64,000 nt of DNA from Trema orientale. Its lineage: Eukaryota > Streptophyta > Magnoliopsida > Rosales > Cannabaceae. The position numbers and the translations under genes are program-made. This document shows positions 26,362-39,885 of the stretch, in pieces (positions within the stretch are counted from its first letter, which is position 1; every line of letters begins with the position of its first letter). Location of the stretch: the NCBI GenBank assembly GCA_002914845.1, contig JXTC01000222.1:169785-233784 (forward strand), in the 5' to 3' direction. Under the pieces are notes generated by a model. The model made no database searches and was not told the origin of the DNA. It saw nothing but the letters and a program-made list of their open reading frames with translations.

Positions 26362-26760
26362 ATCTCCCCCTTTTTGATGATAACAAACATTTGATTTATA
26401 TGATAAGGATTCAAATATAACATTTATCTATTTGGTAATAGGAACCCTTATCACATTAAAAACTCCCCCTCAAAATATACTTGAGAAAGATTAAGGCAAG
26501 AAATGCTCCCCCTTAATTATGTATAGATTCAAAAAGTGCATATTTTGAGTTTTATAATAGAGCTAATGAGAAATAGAAATTTCTTATCATTTTTCCATAT
26601 ATTTCTCCCTTTTGGTAAGTCAATAGAAATTTCTTATCATTTTTCCATATATTTCTCCCTTTTGGTAAGTCAATAGAAATTTCTTATCATTTTTCCATAT
26701 ATGTCTCCCTTTTGGTAAGTCAATAAATCAATAATATGCTTTCTCCCCCTTTTGATATCA
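26362..26760 (-). other. Multiple polypurine tracts of the nested Sirevirus
   Basis: On the minus strand, AAAGGGGGAGAT abuts the 3' LTR, and further AAAAGGGGGAG, GAGGGGGAG-like and AAAGGGAGA tracts recur upstream to about 26760 (plus-strand 'ctccccc' at 26365, 26464, 26505 and 26743). Several purine tracts upstream of the 3' LTR are a known hallmark of the Sirevirus lineage of Copia. Three copies of a 50-bp unit lie among them (26572-26725). Confidence 0.65.
26572..26725. repeat. 50-bp tandem repeat, three copies
   Basis: The unit begins AATAGAAATTTCTTATCATT and ends with CCCTTTTGGTAAGTC; copies start at 26572, 26622 and 26672, with at most one visible difference. Each unit carries a TCTCCCTTTT pyrimidine run, so the duplication multiplies a polypurine tract on the element's sense strand. 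Confidence 0.9.
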
Positions 26761-26932
26761 TCAAAAAATAAACAAGGAACATAGAAGCACACTACAGCAT
26801 ACATAAAGTAAGATAACAGCATCCATTACAAAGAGTCCAAAATAGAAGCACACTAAGGAACATAAAAGCACACACCAAAAACAGAAAAAGAAAAACTCTG
26901 GGATATAACCATAAAATTCAAATAACAACCAA

Positions 26933-28198
26933 CTAAGGAGGGGGAAGCCCGAAATGAGAGTGAAGCATCCTCATCAAGTCCTCATGACGAGCTCGAGAGG
27001 CTTGAAGTTCTGCTTGAATAGCTTGGAATTGTTGAGCTTGAAAATCTTGAGAGAATTGAACTTGGGCTTGCAAGGTCTCAAAGTACTCGACGTCATCAAG
27101 TTGAAGTTGTTGTTGATTAAGCTGAAGAGTGTTGATCATGTTGTTGAGAGAATCAAAAGCCTCTTAAAAATTGAACTGGGAATGCTTATGAGGTGAAGAT
27201 GGTGGAGGAAAAGCTGCAGGGGCAGCAGGCTGACCACCATGAGCAGCAGGCTGAGCATCATGATCCTCAGGATCATCAGGAGCCTCTTGGGCGACAGGAG
27301 CAGCTTGAGCCTTAGGAACCCATTGATCATTCACTAAACTGAAGCCCATAAGCCGCAAAGACTTTGAATTGACCTCATCAGATATCTTCTAAATTTTTCT
27401 GTCTGATTCATCTGCCGTGTTGATCTTAAAATGGTGAAAGATTCGGGTTAAGATCATGCCATAAGGAAGAATGCTACCAATATCTTTGTTGTCAATGACG
27501 TGCATGATGGATTGGATAATAAGATAGGTTAGATCAATTTTTCTTCCTACTAGGATGGAGTTAATGAGGCAAATGTCCATAAAGGTAGGCTCATCTAAAT
27601 GACCACCCCGAGGTATCACATTAAACTTGAGGAACATAAAGAGGATTCGGGCTTCAAGAGTAAGATTGGTAATCCTAGGTTTGGGTGAGAATCGATCGGG
27701 AAGACAGATTCTTTGTAAGGCATGTTGTGGATCAAAACTATCAAAAACAGGCCAAGTGTTAGAGATAATCAATCTATACCCATCCATGGGTAAAGCTAGG
27801 AGCCTACTAAGTAAAGATTGAGTTATAGTAAAATCAATTCCTTTTAGACTACAATGAATTCCATGGACACCTAGTATGGTATGAGCACTAGCATAGAAAC
27901 CTCGAACCAATCTTCCATACCCGGTCTCTCTAATTTGGCAAAAGAATGTCCACCCCATCCGTTCCATCAAATGTTCAAACCTAACACACTCTAGGTGAGC
28001 AAAATTGTAAGTTCTATCCCAGATAATTGTTCTTTTAGACATAAGTTCTCTATATCTACGCATAATAGTTGGGTTTTCAAGAAGAGGTACATCAAAACTT
28101 GATTTGGACCGAAGTTCTTGAGTTTGTTGTTCATCTTCTTCTAGCCTTGGAGCCTTCCCTTTTCTCCTAGACCCTTCACCTCTTGGAGCCATAAACAC
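26933..28198 (-). other. Extra gene in the env position of the nested Sirevirus
   Basis: Downstream of RNase H on the minus strand lies a coding region not needed for the core Copia cycle. Its N-terminal part starts MFMAPRGEGSRRKGKAPR, a basic tail, and continues with a domain holding RRYRELMSKRTIIWDRTY, WTFFCQIRETGYGRLVRGFY and YGMILTRIFHHFKIN. This pattern (an LVREFYA-like motif, then an 'RG' strand, then YGM-LTRIF near the end) resembles the 'putative plant transposon protein' domain found in several plant LTR elements. The C-terminal part is a Q-rich coiled-coil-like segment (LQLNQQQLQLDD, LQAQVQFSQDFQAQQFQAIQ). No signal peptide or membrane span is evident, so envelope function is not supported. 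Part of a fossil element; function unknown. Confidence 0.6.
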
Positions 28199-31100
28199 AC
28201 AGATGAGGGAAGAAAGAATTCTAGGGTATGGGTGAGAAGAAGAAAAAAAATGAAAGAAATCAAGAGGTAGTGATAGTTTGGGGCAAGAATTGATGGAAAA
28301 CGGGTAGAAATCAAGAGGTTTGAGAAGAAAATTGGAGGAGAAATAGAAAGGGAGGGAAACGGGTAAGTTTCAGATGAAGGGGATAAAGTTTCGAGTGAGA
28401 GAAGAAAAAAAAATGTGAGAAAATCGGCTCAGGAGGCGTTAAAAATCGCGAATCGTCGCGCCAGCGGTAGACCGGAAACGGGTTTCCGGTAGACCAATTT
28501 TAATAGAGAGTTTTCACTTTTTGGGCATATTTATCGGTATACCGGCTCGACTTTTCGGTTTACCGGTCATTTTTTTTTTTTTTAAAAACAGGGTTAAAAA
28601 AAAAACTTTTGTGCAAAAAAAATATGGAATAATAACTTGAGTAAATAAACTAAGATCATCAAACAAACAAGTTTCATTGAAATCTACCATACCGAGCTCT
28701 CTACGAATCATACAGAAACGATCTTTGCTTAGAGGCTTTGTAAAAATATCTGCTAATTGATTTTCAGTGCACACAAATTCAAGCATTATGTCACCCTTTT
28801 GCATATGATCACGAAGAAAATGATGTCTAATATCAATATGCTTGGCACGTGAATGCAAAATAGAATTTTTAGACAAATTTATAGCACTAGTATTATCACA
28901 TTTAATGGGCACATGATCATAATTCATACCAAAATCCTCAAAGGTTTGTTTCATCCAAAGAATTTGTGCACAACAACTAGCCGCCGATATATATTCGGCT
29001 TCGATAGTAGAAAGAACAACCGAGTTTTGTTTCTTCCTAAACCAAGATACAAGTGCATAGCCCAGAAAGTGACAAGTGCCACTTGTGCTCTTGCGGTCGG
29101 TTCTACAACCGGCAAAATCCGCATCCGAAAAACTTGTAATGTTAAACTGTGTGCCTTTAGGATACCATAATCCTAGGTTCATTGTACCATGCAAATATTT
29201 CAATATTCTTTTAACAGCACTAAGATGTGATTCCTTAGGATTTGATTGAAATCTAGCACACAAGCATACACTAAACATTATATCCAGTCTACTAGCAGTT
29301 AAGTAAAGTAATGATCCGATCATACCTCGATATTTAGTGATATCCACAACTTTACCATTTTCATCTTTGTCAAGCTTGATTGAGGAGCTCATTCGTGTTC
29401 CCATAGTCTTTGAATGCTCCATCTCAAATTTCTTGAGTATATCCTTGATATATTTTGATTGGTTGATAAAAATGCCTTCTTTGCTTTGTTTGATTTAGAG
29501 TCCAAGAAAGAAGTTGAGCTCTCCCATCATGCTCATTTCAAATTCATTATGCATACATTTTGAGAAATCTTCACAAAGAGACACGTTAGTAGCACCAAAA
29601 ATAATATCATCAACATATATTTGTACTACTATAATATCAACCCCATTCTTTTTGATAAAAAGAGTAGTATCCGGTTTTCCTATTGAAAAACCATTTGAAA
29701 TTAAAAACTTACTCAATCTATCATACCAAGCTCTAGGAGCTTGCTTCAAACCATAAAGAGCCTTTTTTAATTTAAAAACATGGTTCGGATACTTATGATT
29801 TTGAAAACCAGGAGGTTGAGCTACATAGACTTCTTCTAAAATGTATATATTTAAAAAGGCACTCTTAACATCCAGTTGATAAAGAACGAAATCTTTATGG
29901 CATGCAAATGCTAAGAGCATCCTAATGGATTCTAGCCTTGCTACGGGTGCAAAGGTTTCATCATAATCGATTCCTTCTTCTTGATTGAAACCTTGGGCTA
30001 CTAATCTAGCCTTGTTTCTCACAACCACCCCATGCTCATCAACTTTGTTTCTAAAGACCCATTTAGTTCCAATAATTATTTGATATTTAGGTTTTGGAAC
30101 TAATTCCCAAACATCACTTCTTTCAAATTGATTTAATTCTTCTTGCATAGCTAAAATCCAAGATTCATCTTTTTCAGCATCTTTAAAACTTTTTGGTTCA
30201 ATTTGAGAAAGAAAGGCCATATTGTTGCAAATATTTCTAAGTGATGCTCTAGTCTTGACACCTTGTAAAGGGTCACCTAGAATTTGGTCTTTAGGATGAG
30301 CATGACTAAATTTTAAATCTTGAGAAAGGGTTAGAGTTTTACCATTTTCGCTTTGTTCACCTTCCATAAGACTTTGATCTTGTTGTAGATAAAACTTCTT
30401 TTTCTTTCTTTTGCTCATTGATGCTTAAATGATTTAAGCCTTGTTCCATACCTACAACATCATCATCATCCATATTTCTCTCCATGGAGAGAATGTTAGT
30501 CTCATCAAAAACAACATGCATAGATTCCTCTACAACTAAAGTTCGTTTGTTAAAGACTCGATATGCTTTACTAGTAGTAGAATAACTAAGAAATATACCA
30601 ACATCGGATTTTGAATCAAATTTACCCAAATTATCTTTAGTATTCAATATAAAACATTTACAACCAAAAACTTTAAAATGATCAATGTTGGGTTTTCTAT
30701 CCTTCCAAAGCTCATAAGGTGTCTTGTTCAAAGTAGGTCTAATCATTACTCTATTTACTATATAGCAAGCGGTATTAACGGCCTCGGCCCAAAAATATTT
30801 TGGCAAGACATGTTCATTGAGCATAGTTCTTGCCATTTCTTGTAGTGTTCTATTTTTCCTTTCTACAACCGCATTTTGCTGAGGAGTTCTAGGCGCGGAA
30901 AAATTATGATCAAAACCATTTTCATTGCAAAATGCTTCTAATTCATCGTTTTCAAATTCACCACCATGATCACTTCTTATAGAAGTAATGGTATACCCTT
31001 TTTCATTTTGCACTTTTTTACAAAAAGTAGTAAACACTTTGATCACGTCATTTTTATATGCTAAAAGTAGAACCCAAGTAAATCTTAAAAAGTCATCAAC

Positions 31101-33479
31101 TATCACAAAAGCATAATGTTTTCCACCAAGACTTGTAGTTCTTGATGGTCCAAATAAGTCCATGTGAAGTAGTTGCAATGGTCTAGTAGTTGAAATGAAA
31201 TTCTTGGATTTAAAAGAACTTTTAACTTGTTTTACAAATTGACATGCATCCCAAACTTTGTCATTTTCAAAAATCAAACTTGGTAAATCATTCACAAGAT
31301 TTTTCTTTGAAAGTTTTGAAATAATTCCCATGCTAGCATGTCCAAGTCTTTTGTGCCAAAGCCAAGAATCATCTTTTAAAACCGAAAAACATTTGTCATG
31401 ATTAGAATATTTTTCAATATTGATAATGTAAACATTTTCTTTTCTTTCACCAATAAAAATGACTTCCTTTGAACAAGCATTCTCAATTAAGCACTTGGAA
31501 GATTCAAAAATAACTTTATATCCTTTATCACAAAGTTGACTAATACTAAATAAATTATACTTAAGACTATCAACAAGTAAGATATTTTCAATAATGGGTG
31601 AAGACGAGTTACCAATATTGCCAATACCCATAAGTTTACCTTTAGCGTTGTCTCCAAACGTGACATATCCTCTATTTTTCTTCGTGAATGAGGAAAGTAA
31701 GGAGAGATCACTGGTCATGTGTTTGGAACAACCGCTATCCAAGAACCAAAGGTTTTGATTCTTCGTCATCTTTTGTACCTACAAAAAGAATCAAACTTTG
31801 ACTTTTGGTACCCATACTAATTTGGGTCCTTAAGGGTTAGTAGTAGATTCTTTTGGAACCCATGTTGTCTTTCCTCTAAAGTACAAATTCCTTTTAATGG
31901 AGCAAGAATAACTAGTGTGACCATCTTGATTACAATAGTTACAAGTATATTTAGTGTTACTAGAGGAGGATTTCACAAAATAGTTTTTGAGGTATTTTTG
32001 TTTGATAAATGGTTTGTATCCTATACCTCATTTGTCAAAAACACATCTTTGTCCACCAAGCATTAAATCAAAATTTTTCTTTCCATTTGTAAATTTGTGG
32101 ACAATGTTGGTCAAATCCAGGACTTTTTTATTTAAAGAAGCATTTTCAAGTTTTAAACTTTCACAAACTTCACAAGGTAAATTTGTTTCTTTCATTTTAG
32201 CAAAATTATCAATTTCTTTTGACAAGCTAAAAAATTTTCTTTTTAAGAGCATTATTTTTCATAATGAGTTTTTCACAGCTCTTATGCAAATCATTAAAAT
32301 CATTTAATAATACTTCATAGGATAAATCATTTTCATCACACTCATCACTAGAATCATCAAGTAGATCATTACTAGAGTCAAGAGAATTTACCTCATTTTC
32401 AATAGCCATGAAGCACATATTAGCAATTTCCTCTTGTGTTTCTTCATCGGGTCCCTCTTCATCATATCATCCCAAGTAGCTTTCATAGCCTTCTTTTTCA
32501 TCTTTTTCCTCAATGGGCACTCGTTCTTCATGTGTCCGGACTTTTTACATTCAAAGCAAGTGATAGGATCATCTCTTGCTTTTTTTTCTCTATAGTCATT
32601 GCCCTTGTTATTGTACTTCTTTGAAGGATTTTCTTTCTTGAATTTTAAGTACTTCTTGTATTTCTTGGTGAGAAAGGCATTGTCATCGATCTCACTATCA
32701 TCAAGTTCATCATCATCTTCTTTCTCTTGAGCGGATGTCTTGAGAGCGATTGTTTTCTTTTTCTTCTCATTTTCGTCTTCTTGATTGTGCTCTTTCATCA
32801 TAATCTCATGAGTCATGAGTAACCCCATGAGTTCTTCAAGTGGGAGCTTAGAAAGGTCTCTTGCTTCTCTAATAGCCACCACTTTTCCTTGATAAGCTTT
32901 AGGTAGACTTCTAAGAATCTTGTTCACCAATTCGGTTGAATCATAAGTTCTACCAAGGGCATTAAGAGCATTAGTAATAAAAGTGAAGCGAGTACATATT
33001 TGAGCAATTGTTTCATCACTATTCATTTTGAACAACTCATATTGATGAACAAGCATATTTATTTTTGTTTCTTTCAAAGAGTTAGTTCCTTGATGTATGA
33101 CTTCTAGCATTTTCCACATTTCAAACGCATTAGAAGCTTTTTCTACACTATTATAAATGCTTCTTTCCAAGCCACAAATCAAATAATTTTTAGCTTTAGC
33201 ATTTTTGGAAATCATGATTTTGTCTTTGTCATCCAAATCTTCATGTGTTTTTGTAACCCAAGTATCACCTTCTCTTTTCTTAGGAATAATGGGACCATTC
33301 ATAATAATATACCATAAATCATAATCCATAGATAAGAAATAACATTCCATTCTACGTTTCCAATAGTTAAAATCGGCTCCATTGAAGAATGGAGGTTTGG
33401 TAACGGAAAATCCCTCGTTTTGAGAGTTGATTGGGTAAGCTTTCTCAAGACGGTTAAGTCAATAATTTTCAAAAATTTG

Positions 33480-33501
33480 AGCACAGTACTCTGATACTAA
33501 T
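33480..33501 (-). other. Primer-binding site of the nested Sirevirus
   Basis: On the minus strand AATTAGTATCAGAG directly follows the 5' LTR end, matching the usual TGGTATCAGAGC initiator-tRNA site with small differences. Confidence 0.6.
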
Positions 33502-33910
33502 TGTTATCCCAAGATTAGCTAACCCAAGTGGGGGGGTGAATTGGGTTTTAAAACTTTTGCAAACTTTTTAAATAATACAACTAGGATATGCAAATAATGA
33601 ACAAGGCAAGTAAAAATATCAAGCAAACAAATACAATCTCAAAGTAAAATAAATTAAAGAGGTATAGATAGAGAGATTGCAAACGCTATTTTTACGAGGT
33701 TCGACAAACTCGACTGTTTGCCTACGTCCCCGGCCCTCCGCAACTAGCTTTGAGCTTTCTACTATCGGATCAAAGTTATGGGCTTGACCGACCCTTTGTA
33801 CAAACAAGTGATTTCTCCTTAGGCACACTCAAATCTTTACAATAGTCTTGACTCCGGCTCTATTACGCCTAACTTCGGATTGTTTAGACTCCGGTGTCAA
33901 CCTCACCTAT

Positions 33911-36806
33911 TGTAATGCCCAAGATTCTCACATGCATAATAAGCCAATAATAAACATGTTCATATTACATAATAGACATATCAAGAGACTAGAATTACCT
34001 TTACAGTAAATTGCTCATTCTTAAGTGTTAAATGTTTTTGATATGTGTTATTGTACTAATGTTTGTCAAAGTGCTACCATGCAGTGTAAAGGCTCAGTAC
34101 CCTCAGAAAGAGAGCTTGGTGTGTGAAGGGAACAAAGAATACATTTATGAATAGTGATACTATATGCACATGCATTAAGATCAAGTTTGTTGATAATATA
34201 GTCAAATGATAGTTTTTCGGTAAAATGCATTTTTCACGCTTTTCGGAGCCAAATTCACTGTACATTTAACACGTCAAATAGCTTTAATTTAATGTTTAGG
34301 ACTCATTTATAGAATTTTATTTTTGGCCCAGGTAAGCACGAGGTGGCAGTCACTGTACTAAATTAGTGTTTAATTGCATTAAGCTAGCTTAGATTCAGCT
34401 TAATCGCGTAAGGTTAATTTTGTGCACTCTAATAATTAGGCATTGATACTTTGTTTAAATTATCGATTAGAGTCTAATTGACTTATTTTTATGTTTAATG
34501 ATTGGTTATAGGGCTAGGTTCCACCAAATTACAATAAGATTAGCCATATAGGATCATAAGTCAAAGTATGACTAGATTTCACTTTCTAAGCTAGGATTCA
34601 CCAACTTTGGCTAGACTTGGGTGCATAGAATTGTCCAGCAACGTGGTGACTATGCTAAGAGTGTTTTAGAGCTTGACACATGGAAATTAATGAGTGAAAT
34701 ACCCAAAATACCATTTAGAAATTAAGTAATGCCTTTTCTTAGCCATTAAGTATTGATTTTTTAACCAAATCTGGTCATTACCTTTCCCTTCCTCTCCAGC
34801 CACGACCTGAGCCACTCCAACACCTTCCTATACTTCTCTCAACTTCTCTTATCCATATCCAAGAGTCTCCAAGTGGTAGAACTCAATTTGGAGCTCTAGA
34901 AAGCAAGATAGATCAAGACTAGTCAAGGTAGTTCTACTAATTCTTCTTTCTAGGTCTTTTTCTTTAATTTCAATTCTCTATTTGTTTCCACTTAAATAAT
35001 GGTCTCCTCAGGTATTCTTAAGTCCTAAAATCAGATTCTAAGCCTTGGGAATCAGTTTGGTGGCGATAGAAGACAAGAGTTTCAACAAAAGCTCAAACTA
35101 GTCAAGGTGAAGCTTAATTGGGATTTTGAGTTTTTAGTTGATTTTTCTTGTTCCAGCCCTTAAACCAAAGCTTTTATTTGATGAATAAAACTCCTAGAAA
35201 ACCTTATTTATGGCTGGAAACAAACAATTTGAGTGGAGGATTAAATTTACACTTAAACCCCAAAGTTGCTAGTTAGGGATTTATGTGTTTTTATGTGTAA
35301 TAGATTTCATTTCTTGGTATTGGTAATCTGATTTTCTATGCTTGGAGTATATATTTTATGAATCCTAATAATAATTACACTCATTTTGTGGTTGGTTGTG
35401 ATGGTATAGAAGTGTGAAAATGATTCTAAGCTTTGTCTAAGCCGAAAGGAATTCAGGTACTCTTAGGATGTTCCAAATGATCCTCTTTGAGGTGTTTATG
35501 TGGGAACTCGCTTCTGGATTATTATTGCAGGTCTTCAACCATGATTTAAAAGATATGGGAATGTCCTAGAAATAGGGGAGGTGCTGTCCAAATACTTTTA
35601 AAACCAAATGGTACCATTTAGGGGCAAATGGACTAGTTTTTATGAAAGTAGGTGACATTTCGGTTCATTTTGAGATTAGGCTTTCTTATTTTGTGAAAGT
35701 TGTGATTTTAGCTTAGGGTTGTTTTCTCTATGCATTTTACATTGTAGTAATCATCTTAGTGATAAAATTGATATCAGGTCCTCCACATATCTTGCCACAA
35801 GGATACTGACCCTTTCCACTATCTTTTCTACCAGACACTAGGTAAGTAAAGTTTTATTTTAACTGCATCACAAGAACAGTAGTAGATACAAGATGTTCTC
35901 CTACATGCTTATGTGTATTATATTAATTATATAGTTGTTGTTTTGTTCATGAAAGACATAAGCATGACATTATCATTTAAGCATGATTTTCAAAGAAATG
36001 AAGTTTTTCCACGCATTGGATTTAAAGTAGTACCATTGTACTGATTTTATGAGATATGTTTTAAGTATAGTGTTTAGTCTGTCTGCGTTGGGTAAGTATG
36101 GTTTGCACAGGTATCCTTCTCGCATAGGTGGGCACGGCTTACCGACTGCCGGGACTGAGCATCGTACTATGAGACTGGTGCATTATTTAGTCGGTCTGCG
36201 TTGGGTAGGTATAGTTCACATTGGCCATGTGTTTCCTTCCCACACAGGTGGGCACGGCCTACCGACTGCCGCAACTTTGTAACGTACTCAAGGGTCCTAT
36301 AAAGAAAAGTTTTCTAAGAAAAGTGCATTAAAATGAAAAGTTATGAAGGAAAGAGTACAATGGGAATTTCAATAAAGTATATGCATGAGACACAATCATG
36401 AGCATGTATGGTCTTTACTTACTGAGCATTAGCTCATGTAGTTCCTGTGATGCAGGTGAGGAGGTTTTTGATGTGTAGAGCTGCTGGTTGGCTAGCACAC
36501 TTTCTTATCACCATGATCATACAAATGTAGACGAGCTTGACTTGTGGGCGATGTTTTCTTCGTATTTTGATATTTTGTGTGTTGTAAATATAACTGCTGA
36601 TGGCAAGATAAACTGATAAGAACTTTTTGGTTGTACATTTTGTAAAGAGACTTTCAGCAAGTAATGCCTCGCAGTAGTTTTGTCTAAAAGTTTAGAAAGT
36701 TCAAATTTGCCCACCTTTTTATAAAATAAAAGATATGGCTTAAGAAATAGTAACACTTCCTAGTTTGGTTGTATATGACAGTATGGTTAAGCTAGGGCTC
36801 GTTACA
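33911..36806 (+). mobile_element. Solo Gypsy-type LTR inside the Sirevirus 5' LTR
   Basis: A 2.9-kb solo LTR fossil begins TGTAATGCCC and ends CTCGTTACA, flanked by a perfect 5-bp duplication CCTAT (33906-33910 and 36807-36811). The Sirevirus LTR resumes on the right. No internal region or partner LTR is present, as expected after LTR-LTR recombination. The layout (TGTAAT start, a CAG-G block near 36450, a GGTGGGCACGG segment) is reminiscent of the other long LTRs in this window, pointing to a related Ty3/Gypsy lineage. An internal tandem duplication lies at 36076-36286. It is the youngest recognisable layer in the 23-40 kb nest by position. Confidence 0.8.
36076..36286. repeat. Tandem duplication inside the solo LTR
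   Basis: Two units of about 95-110 bp (starting 36076 and 36189) share AGTC-GTCTGCGTTGGGTA, then CATAGGTGGGCACGGC or its variant and TACCGACTGCCG. It creates a local GC-rich island in AT-rich sequence. Confidence 0.8.
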
Positions 36807-36899
36807 CCTATAACCGGGTTGTTTAGAATCCGGTGCCAACCTCACCTCACAAATACAAGATATATTTTTGGATTGAATCACTCAACAACAATCTCTCCT

Positions 36900-37228
36900 N
36901 NNNNNNNNNNNNNNNNNNNNNNNNNNNNNNNNNNNNNNNNNNNNNNNNNNNNNNNNNNNNNNNNNNNNNNNNNNNNNNNNNNNNNNNNNNNNNNNNNNNN
37001 NNNNNNNNNNNNNNNNNNNNNNNNNNNNNNNNNNNNNNNNNNNNNNNNNNNNNNNNNNNNNNNNNNNNNNNNNNNNNNNNNNNNNNNNNNNNNNNNNNNN
37101 NNNNNNNNNNNNNNNNNNNNNNNNNNNNNNNNNNNNNNNNNNNNNNNNNNNNNNNNNNNNNNNNNNNNNNNNNNNNNNNNNNNNNNNNNNNNNNNNNNNN
37201 NNNNNNNNNNNNNNNNNNNNNNNNNNNN
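36900..37228. other. Assembly gap (N run)
   Basis: 329 unknown bases in the 5' LTR of the nested Sirevirus, at the position equivalent to part of the gap in the other LTR. Confidence 0.99.
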
Positions 37229-39885
37229 TCTCATACAAGACTAAATATTTTTACCCTTTTTCTAACTAGGTCTTGTATCTTTGATCTTGATAGTATTCGT
37301 GCTTCAAGCTCTTCTCTCCATAATCCATCTTGAGTATTATTTGTGATTTATTCATCAATTTTGCTACATTCTCAAGTAAATCATTAGTCCTAAATCATAT
37401 GTTTGTTAATATCAAAACATGAGTATAAGATTGAAACCTAAAAGGTCAACATCATAATTGTCACACATGGATTTATTTTTTGCGTTATAAATATGATGTT
37501 TTTAATACTTTCAAACGTTTTCTTGCATATGTAAAAAAAATCAATTTTCTACATCTATTAAAGTCTTAAGATCTAATTCTGGAGGTAAGTATATATCTAA
37601 TGAATTTAAAAATTTTCTTCAAAATGAGGGAATAATTTTTCAAAAATCTTGTACAGATTCTCCTTAACAAAATGGAGTAGTTGAAAGAAAAAATCGTCAT
37701 CTCTTAGATGTTACTAGAACTTTGCTCCTTGATGCTTCTATTCATTCTCATTTTTGAGTTGAAAATTTGTCTATAGTAGTGCATTTAATTAATCCTCTAC
37801 CTTCTTATGTTATTTATAATGAAACTCCACACTTTCGCTTATTTAAAAAACATCCTGACTATTCTCAATTGCATGTTTTTGGTTGTCTTTGTTATCTCAT
37901 CCTCCATCATTAGATACAAATAGATTGACTGGATAATCTGTAAGATGTGTTTTTCTTCGCTATGCTTCTGATCGGAAAGGTTTTCTTTGTTATGACCTTA
38001 TAGCATGCCGTATCCATATTTCTAGAAATGTAGTTTTTGTCGAAAATATATATATATATATTTGTCAACATGAGCATGTTCTTACTTCTCCATCTTCATA
38101 TTCTTATCTATTTAACTTTGAAAATGATAAATCTAATGTTATACGGTTTACTAATTAGATAGCTTGTTTGGAAAAAGTCAATAGTAATGAGACAGAAGGT
38201 CGTCAATAAGAAACTACCTCTTACGATCCAAGACATGATACGTCTGAGCCAAATACTTCAACAATGGCACCTATTTTGTGAAGATCTACTAGGCAAGTCA
38301 AACCACCCGATCGCTTGTCACTTATAACTACTTTATTCTCCTTCGATGTTCCCAGTTCCTATTCACAAACCAACAACATTCTTATTAGCAAAATGCTATG
38401 GATAAAGAGTTGGAAGCTTTAAGAAATAATCATAGTTGGGATATAGTTCCTCATCCAGTTGGGTGTAAACCAATCGGGTGTAAATAGGTCTACTTTATTA
38501 AATAAAAACCTAATGGATCTTTAGATCGCTATAAAGCACATTTGGTCGCCCATGGAAATTGGCAAGAATATGGGATCAATTATCAAGAGACATTTGCTCC
38601 AATGGCCAAAATGACAATTGTTCGCATGTTGCTCGCTATTGCAGGTTCCCAAGATTGGCCTCTTTTCTAGATGGACGTTAAAAATACTTTCCTACATGGA
38701 GATCTTCAAGAAGATGTGTATACGAAGCTTCCCCTTGGAGTACATTCTGATTCTAACTCATGTATGTCATCTTCATCAGTCTCTCTATGGGTTAAAACAA
38801 GCTTCTTGAGTGTAGTTTGAGAAATTTAGTCAAAAACTGCATAAGTTGGGCTTTAGTCAAGGTTCTAACGATCCATCCATGTTTATCCATTATTCTAAAG
38901 CTAGTATCACCATTCTCTTTGTTTATGTTTTGACGATATCATCATCACCAGGATAGACACATATGGTATTGAGCAATTACAAGCTTCTTTATATTCATCT
39001 TTTCACATGAAGGATCTAGGGCATCTCACATACTTTTTAGGACTTAAAGTACATCGATCATCTAAAGTTATTTTTGTCAATCAATATAAATATGCCCAAT
39101 GATTTAATTTTTTTAGCTGGACTTGAGAACCAACTCCTGTGGATACTTCACTAGAAATCAATATGAAATATTCCAAAAACAATGGAGACTTGCTTTCTGA
39201 TCCTACGTTATTTCGCCAACTAGTTGGAAGCTTGATTTATTTGACAATTACTCAACCCAACATCTCATATGCAGTCAATTTGATGACTCAATTTATGCAT
39301 CAACCTCGTCATATCCATTTTGCTGCTGTTAAAAGAATAATTCATTATTTGCTTGGCACTTCTAGTCAGGGGTTATTCTATAAATCTGGATCATCTTTTA
39401 CTTTCCAGGCTTATAGCGATCCAGATTGGGCTGGGTGTCTTGATTCTTATCGATCCACTATAAGTTGGTGTATGTATCTTGGTGATGCTCTTGTTTCTTG
39501 GAAATACAAAAAGCAAGAACGAATATCAAAATCTTCTACTGAAGCAGAATATCGAGCTATGTCATTTGCTTGTTCTGAGATTATCTGGCTTTGACTTCTA
39601 TTTAAATTGGGCTTTTCTCAACGTAGTCTACATCTTTACATGTTGATAATATGAGTTCCATCCGTATCACTACAAATCCTGTGCTTCAATAAAGAACTAA
39701 ACACATAGAGGTAGATTGCCACTGCATATGGGATGCATATACTGATAAGATTATCTCACTACCTCATGTGGCAAGTAAATTTCAAATTGCAGATATCTTT
39801 ACAAAGTCCTTGGCAAAAATACGACATCGCTTATTAGTAAGCAAATTGATGCTTGTTGATTCTCCGACATTAATTTGAGGGAGGG

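Larger units (their letters stand above)
25236..37451 (-). mobile_element. Nested Sirevirus-type Copia element
   Basis: A minus-strand Copia fossil sits inside the integrase region of the outer Copia. Its 3' LTR is 25236-26361 and its 5' LTR 33502-37451, the latter interrupted by a solo LTR and a gap. LTR ends on the minus strand are TGTTGACA...GGGATAACA; flanking bases TTATA and TCATA are an imperfect 5-bp duplication. Parts in minus-strand order: primer site (33480-33501), gag with UBN2-type domain and CFECKKSGH zinc knuckle (about 33.35-32.4 kb), protease (WFLDSGCSKHMT, about 31.74 kb), integrase (WHKRLGHA and the HGGEFEND and TPQQNAVVER motifs, 31.4-30.4 kb), reverse transcriptase (YVDDI, 30.4-29.5 kb), RNase H (29.4-28.6 kb), an extra gene in the env position, and several purine tracts. 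It is nearly whole with few breaks. LTRs differ at roughly 18 of about 415 comparable bases, younger than its host element. Confidence 0.85.

Noticed and set aside
36049-36282. Plus-strand frame of 77 codons with an internal repeat
   Set aside because: It follows a tandem DNA duplication inside a solo LTR; no domain or constraint is visible.
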